Shown here piece after piece: positions 8,379 to 16,208 of a stretch of 64,000 bases of DNA. Origin of the DNA: JBGANR01 sp044222225 (GTDB lineage Bacteria; Actinomycetota; Actinomycetes; Mycobacteriales; Mycobacteriaceae). The DNA lies in contig JBGANR010000017.1 of the NCBI GenBank assembly GCA_044222225.1, positions 54,081 through 118,080 on the forward strand, read 5' to 3'. A program made the translations under genes and the position numbers. The notes beneath the pieces were generated by a model that ran no database searches, was not told the origin of the DNA, and worked only from the letters and a program-made list of their open reading frames with translations. How positions within the stretch are numbered: position 1 is the stretch's first letter; each line of letters begins with the position of its first letter.

Positions 8379-9524
8379 ATGATGCGCGCCCTCTACGAGC
8401 AGGACCACGAAGCCTTCCGCTCGACCGTCAAGGACTTCATCGCCCGGTACATCACGCCGCGGCACGAGAAGATCATCGAGCAGAAGTTCATCGACCGGGA
8501 GATCTGGCTGCGGGCCGGTGAGCTGGGCTTTCTCGGACTGGGGGTGCCGGAGGAGTTCGGCGGCTCCGATGCCGGCGACTACCGGTTCAGCGCCGTGCTC
8601 AGCGAGGAGCTGTCGGCCGTGAGCGTCGCGTTCTCGTCGTCGCTGGGCATCCACTACGACGTCGTCGCGCCGTACCTCGTGGATCTGACCACCGACGAGC
8701 AGAAGGCGCGCTGGCTGCCGCGGTTCTGCACCGGCGAGATGATCACCGCGATCGGCATGACCGAACCGGCCGCGGGCTCCGACCTCGCCGGCATCCGTTC
8801 GACGGCCCGCCGCGACGGCGACGACTGGGTTCTCAACGGCGGCAAGACGTTCATCACCAACGGCTTCGACTGCGATCTCGTCATCGTCGCCGCGAAGACC
8901 TCGCCGGACAAGGGGGCCAAGGGCATCACGCTGTTCGCCGTCGAGAAGGGGATGCCGGGCTTCGAGAAGGGCCGCAAGCTGGACAAGGTCGGCCAGCCGG
9001 AGGCGGACACGGCCGAGCTGTTCTTCACCGACGTCCGGGTGCCGGCGTCGAACGTCATCGGTGAGATCGACCGCGGCTTCATCCACATGATGCGGATGCT
9101 CCCGCAGGAGCGCATCGGCTCGGCGATCAACAACCTCGCCAACGCCCGCGCCCTCTTCGCCGAGACCCTCGACTACGTCAAGCAGCGCAAGGCGTTCGGG
9201 CAGCCGGTCGGCTCGTTCCAGTACAACAAGTTCGTCATGGCGGAGCTGGTGACGCAGCTCGAGGTCACCCAGGCGTACGTCGATCAGAGCGTCGCCGCCC
9301 ACGCCGACGGCGCGCTGTCGGCCGTCGACGCCGCGAAGGCCAAGTGGTGGACGGCCGACGTCCAGAGCAAGGTGCTCGACGCCTGCCTGCAGCTGCACGG
9401 CGGCTACGGCTTCATGAACGAGTACCGCATCGCCCGCGCCTGGAAAGACGCCCGCGTCACCCGCATCTGGGCGGGCTCGAACGAGATCATGAAGGAGATC
9501 ATCGGCCGCGATCTCGGGCTGTAG
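8379..9524 (+). CDS. Acyl-CoA dehydrogenase
   Basis: FAD-dependent alpha,beta-desaturation of acyl-CoA thioesters. The 381-residue product has the family signatures AIGMTEPAAGSDLAGI (FAD contact) and QLHGGYGFMNEYRIARAWKDARVTRI (split here only by reading order), ending in the IWAGSNEIMKEII segment typical of the C-terminal helical domain. ATG 8379 follows CAGGAG at 8365-8370. A longer in-frame start at 8250 would overlap the divergent SDR gene and the palindrome. Chain-length preference cannot be told. Confidence 0.92.
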   Translation: MMRALYEQDHEAFRSTVKDFIARYITPRHEKIIEQKFIDREIWLRAGELGFLGLGVPEEFGGSDAGDYRFSAVLSEELSAVSVAFSSSLGIHYDVVAPYLVDLTTDEQKARWLPRFCTGEMITAIGMTEPAAGSDLAGIRSTARRDGDDWVLNGGKTFITNGFDCDLVIVAAKTSPDKGAKGITLFAVEKGMPGFEKGRKLDKVGQPEADTAELFFTDVRVPASNVIGEIDRGFIHMMRMLPQERIGSAINNLANARALFAETLDYVKQRKAFGQPVGSFQYNKFVMAELVTQLEVTQAYVDQSVAAHADGALSAVDAAKAKWWTADVQSKVLDACLQLHGGYGFMNEYRIARAWKDARVTRIWAGSNEIMKEIIGRDLGL

Positions 9525-9539
9525 CGTGTCCGCTTCCCA

Positions 9540-9602
9540 GATGTCCGTCTGAGCGGCCCGCCGAGGAGATTATTGTCACGGCGCCGCGCTCAGGCGGACA
9601 TC
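9540..9602. repeat. Convergent-junction stem-loop repeat, copy 1
   Basis: Arms 9540-9555 and 9587-9602 pair over 16 bp with one mismatch around the core CGAGGAGATTATTGTC (9562-9577). The same core, in other arms, recurs at 10937 and partly at 14819. It sits between the acyl-CoA dehydrogenase stop and the acyltransferase stop and overlaps the last codons of the latter. Confidence 0.65.
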
Positions 9603-10207
9603 CGGGGAGGTGCGGCGTAGTCGTCGGAGCGGGACTGCCCGCCGAGCCGGGCCAATTCGGTCATGACGCGGTCGGTGAGGTCGCGGGGGTCGCCGTCGGG
9701 GGCGATCGGCGGGCCGAAGCGGACGACGACGGGGCGTCGCCAGCGGCGTCGGCCCGCGTCACGGGTGATGGCGACGGGGACGATGGGGCAGCGCTGCGCC
9801 AAAGCGACGCGAGCGACGCCGGTGTGGCCGCGATGCAGCCGGCCGTCGGGCGAGCGCGTCCCCTCCGGGTAGACGCCCCAGACGCCGCCGGCGGAGACTA
9901 CCGAGCCCGCGGCGGCCAACGAGCGGCGGGCCGCGTCGCCGCCGGAGCGGTCGACCGGGATCTGTCCGACGCGGCGCAGCCCCCAGCGCCGCCACGATCG
10001 GCGGGCGAAGTACTCCGACTTGGCGATGAACGTCAGCCGCCGGCGGCAGACCAGCGGCAGCAGCAGCGAATCGGATTCCCGCTGGTGGTTGGCGGCGAGG
10101 ATGGCGGGTCCGCGGCGCGGCAGGTGGTGCGCGTCCACGGTGACGGCGCGGTAGCGAAGCCGCAGGAGCGGCCCGACGAGAATGTGTTTGAACAGCGCGT
10201 ACCACAC
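9590..10207 (-). CDS. 1-acyl-sn-glycerol-3-phosphate acyltransferase family protein
   Basis: PlsC-like phospholipid acyltransferase, probably membrane-associated. The 205-residue product carries motif I as NHQRESD (NHxxxxD), motif II in the FIAKSEYF region, and motif III as YPEGTRS. GTG 10207 is chosen because GGGAGGT lies just upstream; reading further upstream adds residues unlike the family and overlaps the TetR promoter region. It is divergent from a TetR regulator with a palindrome between them, and so is probably controlled by it. Confidence 0.85.
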   Translation of the reverse strand: MWYALFKHILVGPLLRLRYRAVTVDAHHLPRRGPAILAANHQRESDSLLLPLVCRRRLTFIAKSEYFARRSWRRWGLRRVGQIPVDRSGGDAARRSLAAAGSVVSAGGVWGVYPEGTRSPDGRLHRGHTGVARVALAQRCPIVPVAITRDAGRRRWRRPVVVRFGPPIAPDGDPRDLTDRVMTELARLGGQSRSDDYAAPPRMSA

Positions 10208-10240
10208 GGTGACCTCCCGAATGTCCGGTCGCAGCGGCGC

Positions 10241-10255
10241 GTAGACGACGTCTAC
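10241..10255. promoter_or_regulatory. Palindromic site between acyltransferase and TetR genes
   Basis: GTAGACG and CGTCTAC flank a single A, a perfect 15-bp palindrome. It lies 34 bp upstream of the acyltransferase start and 39 bp upstream of the TetR start, as expected for an operator shared by a divergent TetR pair. Confidence 0.45.
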
Positions 10256-10293
10256 TTGCGGCGACGTCGACCACGATAGAACACTGTCAGCCG

Positions 10294-10902
10294 ATGCAGT
10301 CCACAACAGGGCCTCCCCGGATGTACACCGCGCGCCCGGCCGACCCGTCTCCGGCGGACGGCGGCGCGACGACGCCGGACAGGCTCGTCGGCGCGGGGCT
10401 CGTGCTGCTCGAGGAGCGCGGCCTGGCGGGGATCAGCCTGCGGTCCATCGCGGCCGCCGCGGGCGTCTCACACGGTGCGCCGCGACGCTACTTCCCGACC
10501 TACGCGTCGCTGCTCTCCGCGATCGTCAAGCGCGGGATCGCCGAGCTCGACGTGCCGCTGCGCGCCGCGCTGGCCCGGCGGCCGGCGAGGCAGGGGCTCG
10601 TCGACGCGGGCGTCCTCTACCTGACGTTCGCGCGCCGTCGCCCGGAGACGTTCGCGCTGATGACCAGGCACGATCTGCTGGCCGGAGCCGGCGGCGACCT
10701 GCGGTCGATCACCGGCCCGTGGCTCGCCGGGCTCGCCGCGGCGATCAAGGATGCCGGTGTGCCGAATCCCAAGCACCGCGCGGTGCTGCTGTGGGCGGCC
10801 GTCCACGGATTGGCGACGCTGCAGGCCACTCGCGCGCTCGAACTCGCCGGTGCCGTCGCCGACGAGCGGCTGGTCGAGGAGGCCGTCGACCGGATGCTCT
10901 GA
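10294..10902 (+). CDS. TetR/AcrR family transcriptional regulator
   Basis: A 202-residue one-component regulator. The N-terminal HTH reads LVLLEERGLAGISLRSIAAAAGVSHGAPRRYF, and the helical C-terminal half resembles the WHG-type ligand domain (a conserved LLWAAVHGLATL segment). ATG 10294 is the longest start; ATG 10321 is an alternative that removes nine residues ahead of the HTH. It probably represses its own gene and the divergent acyltransferase. Confidence 0.88.
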   Translation: MQSTTGPPRMYTARPADPSPADGGATTPDRLVGAGLVLLEERGLAGISLRSIAAAAGVSHGAPRRYFPTYASLLSAIVKRGIAELDVPLRAALARRPARQGLVDAGVLYLTFARRRPETFALMTRHDLLAGAGGDLRSITGPWLAGLAAAIKDAGVPNPKHRAVLLWAAVHGLATLQATRALELAGAVADERLVEEAVDRML

Positions 10903-10907
10903 CCGAC

Positions 10908-10985
10908 GCGTCGTATCGGTAGCCCCTGAGCGCAGTCGAGGAGATTATTGTCGCGACGGTGCTCAACAGCGCTCGATATGACGCC
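10908..10985. repeat. Convergent-junction stem-loop repeat, copy 2
   Basis: Arms 10908-10918 and 10974-10984 pair with one mismatch. The core CGAGGAGATTATTGTCGCGA begins at 10937. Internal spacings match copy 3 exactly: 18 bp from TATCGGTAGCC to GATTATTG, then 10 bp from the core to GCGCTCGATATGACGCCG. It lies between the TetR stop and the response-regulator stop. Confidence 0.75.
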
Positions 10986-10992
10986 GGGGCGG

Positions 10993-11655
10993 CTACACCA
11001 TCAGGTCGGGACGCGCGTCGTGGACGAGCAGGGCGACCTGCACGCGATTGTTGAACTGCAACTTGTCGAGAATATGCGAGATGTGGCTCTTCACGGTCGC
11101 CACGGAGATGAACAACTCGGCGGCGATGTCCGCGTTGGACAGCCCGCGGGCCACCGTCACGGCGACGCGCTGCTCGGCGGCGGTCAGGGAGTCGAAGCGA
11201 TCGGCCGCCGCCGAGCCCGCCGGGCGTTCCGTCGCATTGTTGACGTGCTTGATCAGCCCGCGCGTCACCGACGGAGAGAGGATCGGGTCGCCGCCGTGGA
11301 CGCGGGTGACGGCGTCGACGATCTCGCGCGGCGGGGTGTCCTTGACGAGGAAGCCGCTCGCCCCGGCCCGCAGGGCGCGGAGCACCAGGTCGTTGGCGTC
11401 GAACGTCGTGAGCATGATGACCTGCGGCGCGTCGGGCAGCGCGCGGACGGCCGCGGTCGCGGCGATGCCGTCGACGTCCGGCATCCGGATGTCCATGAGC
11501 ACGACGTCGACGCGGTGTTCGACGACGAGCCGCTCGACGTCCCGGCCGCTGGGCGCCTCGGCGACGATCTCGATGCCGTCGGCGCCGTCGAGCATCGTCC
11601 GCAGCCCGGCGCGCACCAGCCATTCGTCGTCGACGAGCATCACCCGGATGGTCAT
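10993..11655 (-). CDS. NarL/FixJ-type response regulator
   Basis: A 220-residue two-component regulator. The receiver has the acidic pair in MLVDDEW, the phosphoacceptor Asp55 in VVLMDIRMP, and the Lys switch in FLVKDTPP. The C-terminal LuxR-type HTH reads LTAAEQRVAVTVARGLSNADIAAELFISVATVKSHISHIL. It starts 13 bp after the CynX-like transporter gene and is probably co-transcribed with it. The DesK-like kinase at 14870-16171 is the nearest candidate partner, though a GH3 gene and the transporter lie between. Confidence 0.92.
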   Translation of the reverse strand: MTIRVMLVDDEWLVRAGLRTMLDGADGIEIVAEAPSGRDVERLVVEHRVDVVLMDIRMPDVDGIAATAAVRALPDAPQVIMLTTFDANDLVLRALRAGASGFLVKDTPPREIVDAVTRVHGGDPILSPSVTRGLIKHVNNATERPAGSAAADRFDSLTAAEQRVAVTVARGLSNADIAAELFISVATVKSHISHILDKLQFNNRVQVALLVHDARPDLMV

Positions 11656-11668
11656 GGCCTCACCCTAA

Positions 11669-12898
11669 CTAGATGGAGCCTGCGGAATCGCCTCGCCTCG
11701 GTCGGATCGTGTCCTCGAGGTGACGCGGCTTGCACGCCATCCAGCCGCCCACCCCCAGGCCGATGAGCGTCAGCAGCAGGAAGCCGAACGGCACCGCCCA
11801 ACCGTGCGAGGCATCGTGCAGGACGCCGAGCAGCAACGGTCCCGTGCAGGCCGTCGCGTAGCCGACGCCTTGGACGAAGCCGGAGAGTGCGGCCGAGCCG
11901 GCGCCGGTGCGGGTACGCAGGTTGATGAGGACCAGCGACATGGGGAAGGTCGTCGCGGCCAGGCCGAGGATCGCGACCCAGACGACGGTGCCGGTCAGCG
12001 GCCACCACAACAGGCCCGCGTAGCCGACGAGGCTCCCCAGGATGCACGCCGCGACCACGGGAAACGGGTTGCGGAGCCGAGTGGTGATCGCCGGGGTGAC
12101 GAGCGAGGTGAGCAGGTTCGTCGCCGGGAAGAGGGCGACCATCGAGCCGCCGAGGGCCTCGCTGCCGCCGGCTGAGGTGATGATCGACGGCAGCCAGGTG
12201 AACATCGCGTACGTGTTGAGCGACGTCACGCCGAACATGAGCGCGAGGCCGACGGCGATCGGCGACCGCCAGACACCGCGCAGATGGGCCGGCTCCGCGT
12301 CCGCGGCGGTCTCGGCGGTGCCGCGTCGGGACAGCACGACCGAGACCCACGGCAGCACCGCGGCGAGGGGGACGAGCGCCCAGACGGCGAGCGAGATCCG
12401 CCAGCCGGCGGCGTCGGCGACGGGTACCGCGAGCAGCGCCGGAATCATGGTGCCGACCTGGAGGCAGGTGAGGTAGGCGCTGGACAGGAGTGCGACGCGG
12501 TCGTTGAAATAGCGCTTGACCAGCGGCGGGATGACGACGTTGCCGACGCCCATGCCGAGCAGCGCCAGGCAGGAGAGCGCGAGCAGCCCGGGTACGCCGG
12601 ATGCGGCCGCGCGTGCCGCGACGCCGACTGTGGTCGCGATCACGGCGGCCAGCGCGACGCGTTCGAGCCCGATGCGGCGGATCAGCGGCGGCGCGACGAA
12701 CCCGGCGACGCCGAACATCGCCGTCGGCAGCATGCCGAACACGCCGATGACGGCGGTGCCGAACCCGATCTCGTCCGAGATGCGCTGCAGCAGCGGTGTC
12801 AACGAGGTGACGGCGCCGCGCAGCGAGAGCGAGAACAGGATGATCGCCGCCAGCACGATGAGCCGGCCCGCCAACGGTCTTCGCACAGAACTCCCCAT
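11669..12898 (-). CDS. MFS transporter, CynX/NimT type
   Basis: A 409-residue protein with about 12 transmembrane segments. It starts with GRLIVLAAIILFSLSLRGAVTSLTPLL, a form common in the CynX/NimT (cyanate/nitroimidazole) subfamily, and contains the conserved GNVVIPPLVKRYF segment after helix 4. It is probably an exporter of small molecules; the substrate is unknown. The response regulator follows 13 bp downstream, so a sensor pathway may control this transporter. Confidence 0.85.
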   Translation of the reverse strand: MGSSVRRPLAGRLIVLAAIILFSLSLRGAVTSLTPLLQRISDEIGFGTAVIGVFGMLPTAMFGVAGFVAPPLIRRIGLERVALAAVIATTVGVAARAAASGVPGLLALSCLALLGMGVGNVVIPPLVKRYFNDRVALLSSAYLTCLQVGTMIPALLAVPVADAAGWRISLAVWALVPLAAVLPWVSVVLSRRGTAETAADAEPAHLRGVWRSPIAVGLALMFGVTSLNTYAMFTWLPSIITSAGGSEALGGSMVALFPATNLLTSLVTPAITTRLRNPFPVVAACILGSLVGYAGLLWWPLTGTVVWVAILGLAATTFPMSLVLINLRTRTGAGSAALSGFVQGVGYATACTGPLLLGVLHDASHGWAVPFGFLLLTLIGLGVGGWMACKPRHLEDTIRPRRGDSAGSI

Positions 12899-13022
12899 TG
12901 TCGTCCTCCCCGCGAGAACGATAGGTCACGGCGACTCGGGCGCTTTTCCCCGAACCGCTCCGCGTCCGAGCCGGGCGGTGACATTCTGCGACTGACTGTG
13001 CCTGTGGACCCGAGGAGACGAC

Positions 13023-14780
13023 ATGACCGAGATCGACGCCCGGTACCGCGACGCGAACCTGCCCGTCGCCGAGCGGGTGGAGATCCTGCTGTCGCAGATG
13101 ACGCTGGAGGAGAAGGCGGGGCTGTTCTTTCAGTCGATGATCACGATGGGCGAGGGCGGCGAGCTGGCCGCCGGAATCTCGGAGTTCGGCCTCGCGTCGA
13201 CGGACGAGCTCGTGCGCGGCAGGCACATGACGCACTTCAACCTGCTCGGCCACGCTCCGACGGCGGGCGAGATGGCGAGCTGGCACAACAAGCTGCAGGA
13301 GCTGGCGGCCGCGACGCGCCTGGGCATCCCGGTGTCGCTGTCCACCGATCCGCGGCACGCCGTCAACGAGAACCCGGGCGTCTCGTTCGCGTCCGGCCCG
13401 TTCTCGCAGTGGCCCGAGCCGCTGGGGCTGGCGGCCACCCGCGACGAGGCGCTGGTGCAGCGCTTCGGCGACATCGCACGTCAGGAGTACTGCGCGGTAG
13501 GTCTGCGCGTCGCGCTGCATCCGCAGGTCGACCTCGCGACGGAGCCGCGCTGGGCGCGTCAGCTGCAGACCTTCGGCGAGGACGCCGAACTCGCCGGCAC
13601 CCTCGGCGCCGCCTACATCCGCGGTTTCCAGGGCGAGAGCTTCGGGCCCGGATCGGTCTCGACGATGACCAAGCACTTCCCCGGTGGCGGCCCGCAGAAG
13701 GACGGCGAGGACCCGCACTTCTCGTACGGCCGGGAGCAGGTCTACCCGGGCGGGATGTTCGAGCACCACATGTCGGTCTTCGACAAGGTCTTCGCCGCGG
13801 GCGGCCGGCAGATCATGCCGTACTACGGCATGCCGATGGGCACGGAGTACGAGGAGGTCGGCTTCGGCTTCAACAAGTCCGTCATCACCGGACTGCTGCG
13901 CGAGCGCTACGGCTACGACGGGGTCGTCTGCACCGACTGGGGGTTGGTCAACGGCCACGACATCCTCGGGGACTTCCACGTCGCGCGGGCCTGGGGCGTC
14001 GAACACCTGACGCCGGAGGAGCGCGTCCTCAAGATCATCGAGGCCGGCGCCGATCAGATGGGCGGCGAGAGCTGCCCCGAGCTGCTCGTCGGTCTGGTGG
14101 AGTCCGGCCGGATCGCCGAAGATCGGCTCGACGTCTCGGCCCGGCGGCTGCTGCGCGAGAAGTTCGAGCTGGGGCTGTTCGACGACCCGTACGTCGACGT
14201 CGAGGCAGCGGATTCGATCGTCGGCAACACCGAGTTCCGGGCGGCCGGCGAGCGGGCGCAGCGGGCGTCGGTCGTGGTGCTCAGTAATGACGAGGTGCTG
14301 CCGCTGGCGATGGGAACCCGGCTCTACGTCGAGGGCATCGACGCCGAGACCGCCGCGCGGTACGGCACGGTCGTCGCCACGCCGGCCGAGGCGGACGTCG
14401 CGATCCTGCGGTTGGTGGCGCCGTTCGAGGAGCGCGCCACCGCGTTCGAGAACTTCTTCCATGCCGGCCCGCTCGACTTCGGCGACGAGACGCTGGCCCA
14501 CGTGCGAGGGGTCGCGGCCGTCGTGCCGACGATCGTCGACGTCTTCCTGGACCGGCCCGCGATCCTTGCGCCGATCGTCGAGGTCGCCGCGGCCGTCACC
14601 GCCACCTGGGGCGTCGGCTCGACGGCGCTGCTCGACGTCCTCTCCGGCGCCTTCCGGACCGGCGGCAAGCTGCCTTTCGACGTCCCGCGCAGCACCGCGG
14701 CCGTCGAGGCGTCGCGTCCGGACGTCCCGTTCGACACCGAGGACCCGCTTTTCCGCTTCGGGCACGGCCTGGGCCTGTAG
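13023..14780 (+). CDS. Glycoside hydrolase family 3 protein (beta-glucosidase-like)
   Basis: Retaining beta-glycosidase of 585 residues. The N-terminal TIM-barrel domain has the family pattern KHFPGGG (residues 217-223) and the nucleophile Asp305 in GVVCTDWG. The alpha/beta sandwich follows to the end. There is no C-terminal fibronectin-III domain and no signal peptide, so the enzyme is probably cytoplasmic and acts on imported or endogenous glycosides. ATG 13023 follows a GAGGAG site. It is divergent from the CynX-like transporter gene. Confidence 0.9.
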   Translation: MTEIDARYRDANLPVAERVEILLSQMTLEEKAGLFFQSMITMGEGGELAAGISEFGLASTDELVRGRHMTHFNLLGHAPTAGEMASWHNKLQELAAATRLGIPVSLSTDPRHAVNENPGVSFASGPFSQWPEPLGLAATRDEALVQRFGDIARQEYCAVGLRVALHPQVDLATEPRWARQLQTFGEDAELAGTLGAAYIRGFQGESFGPGSVSTMTKHFPGGGPQKDGEDPHFSYGREQVYPGGMFEHHMSVFDKVFAAGGRQIMPYYGMPMGTEYEEVGFGFNKSVITGLLRERYGYDGVVCTDWGLVNGHDILGDFHVARAWGVEHLTPEERVLKIIEAGADQMGGESCPELLVGLVESGRIAEDRLDVSARRLLREKFELGLFDDPYVDVEAADSIVGNTEFRAAGERAQRASVVVLSNDEVLPLAMGTRLYVEGIDAETAARYGTVVATPAEADVAILRLVAPFEERATAFENFFHAGPLDFGDETLAHVRGVAAVVPTIVDVFLDRPAILAPIVEVAAAVTATWGVGSTALLDVLSGAFRTGGKLPFDVPRSTAAVEASRPDVPFDTEDPLFRFGHGLGL

Positions 14781-14782
14781 TC

Positions 14783-14861
14783 GGCGTCATATCGGTAGCC
14801 GTAGCGGGTCGTGGCGACGATTATTGTCGCGACGATCGCCATAGGCGCTCGATATGACGCC
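14783..14861. repeat. Convergent-junction stem-loop repeat, copy 3
   Basis: GGCGTCATATCG (14783-14794) and its exact reverse complement (14850-14861) form the outer stem. GATTATTGTCGCGACG (14819-14834) is the shared core, and GCGAC/GTCGC can form an inner stem around GATTATT. It lies between the GH3 stop and the kinase stop. Confidence 0.75.
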
Positions 14862-14869
14862 GATCCCGG

Positions 14870-16171
14870 CTACTCCCAGGGCAGCGTCGCGTGCAGGACG
14901 AACGTCGAGCCCTGCTCGCCGTAGGAGATCGTGCCGCCGGCCAGGGCGATACGTTCCGACAGCCCGATCAGTCCCGTACCCGTGCCCGATTCGTGGAGCG
15001 TCTTCGAGACGGCCGTACGCTCGCCGGTCGTCAGCGTCTGCCGGATCTCGATCTCCACGCCTCGGCCCGGCTCGCCGGAGACGCGCAGCGTCACGGGTTT
15101 GCCGTGGGCGTGCTTGCGGGCGTTCGTCAACCCCTCCTGGACCACCCGGTACGCCGCGCGTGAGGTGACGCCGGGCGCCGAGTCAGGATCAGAGAGCGCG
15201 ATCTGCGCGAAGATGACGTCCCCGGCCGACCGGGAGTCGGCGATGAGCGCGGGCACGTCGGTCAGGCTGTTGCGGGGCATCGCGAGGTCGTCGGACTCCT
15301 CGCGCAGCATGAGGATGACCTCGCGCAGGTCGGAGAGCATCTGGTGCACCCCGGCGCGGATGACGCCGGCGGCTCGGGCGATCTGTTCCGGCGAGGCGTC
15401 GGGCCGGAACTCGAGGGCCCCGGCGTGGACGGCGAGCATCGACATGCGGTGGGCGAGCACGTCGTGCATCTCGCGGGCGAGGCGTTCGCGCTCGAAGGAT
15501 CGGCCGGCGGCGACGCGTTCGGCCTGCTCGGACCGTGCTCGCCGGGCACGGTCGACGAGTGAGAGCAGCAGCTGGCGACGCGAGCGCACCGACGACCCCC
15601 AGCCGACGATGCACGCGGTGCCGATGGCGGCGATGAGGAGGTGGGTGAGCAGGTTCTCCTGGGACGGCCGGAGGTAGGCCGCCGCGATCCACTCGGCGGC
15701 GACGCCGATGGTGCCGAGCACCACGGCGTACCGCGGCGGCCGGTGCACCGCCAGTGAGAACAGGGCGAGCGCCGAGGCGACGGCCGGCGCGTAGAAGGGC
15801 ATCGACGCGACGAGCGCGAGGCATGCGACCCCGATCGGGAACCGGCGGCGCCACAGCAGCGTCAGCGAACAGAGATAGCCGGCGATCGCGTCGACGGAGT
15901 AGAGCGTCTGCCAGGTGAGCGGGGTGTCGTTCTGCGTGTTGAGGGTGCCCAGGCCGAGTGCGATGACGAGGAAGAGGATGTCGACGACCCAGTCTCGTCG
16001 CGTGCGCGCCGCCGCCGGGTGGGGGTCGGATTCCAGCGCGCCGATGAACGTCGCGTCGAGCTCGGCCCGGATCTCGCCGGGCATCCACGACGTGTCCGGA
16101 CGTGTGGGCGCCGCCTTGGGCGCGGCGACGGACGGGAGACGGGGCAGACGCACCGTGTCACCATGCCTCAT
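14870..16171 (-). CDS. DesK-like sensor histidine kinase
   Basis: Membrane histidine kinase of 433 residues. Five or six hydrophobic segments lie between residues 62 and 195. The HisKA_3 phosphoacceptor is His236 in RERLAREMHDVLAHRMS. The ATPase domain has an N-box-like VVQEGLTNARKHA and the glycine-rich GTGTGLIGLSERI. The first 29 residues are poorly conserved in type, so ATG 16084 is an alternative start. It is the best local partner for the NarL-type regulator at 10993, but the two genes are about 3.2 kb apart. Confidence 0.9.
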   Translation of the reverse strand: MRHGDTVRLPRLPSVAAPKAAPTRPDTSWMPGEIRAELDATFIGALESDPHPAAARTRRDWVVDILFLVIALGLGTLNTQNDTPLTWQTLYSVDAIAGYLCSLTLLWRRRFPIGVACLALVASMPFYAPAVASALALFSLAVHRPPRYAVVLGTIGVAAEWIAAAYLRPSQENLLTHLLIAAIGTACIVGWGSSVRSRRQLLLSLVDRARRARSEQAERVAAGRSFERERLAREMHDVLAHRMSMLAVHAGALEFRPDASPEQIARAAGVIRAGVHQMLSDLREVILMLREESDDLAMPRNSLTDVPALIADSRSAGDVIFAQIALSDPDSAPGVTSRAAYRVVQEGLTNARKHAHGKPVTLRVSGEPGRGVEIEIRQTLTTGERTAVSKTLHESGTGTGLIGLSERIALAGGTISYGEQGSTFVLHATLPWE

Positions 16172-16208
16172 CGCTCGGCCGGGGGCATCGGCCGGAAGGG
16201 TGACCGCG

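Noticed and set aside
11652..14765. A minus-strand open frame of about 1,000 codons
   Set aside because: Low-complexity translation overlapping the CynX-like transporter and antisense to the GH3 gene; a product of high GC content.
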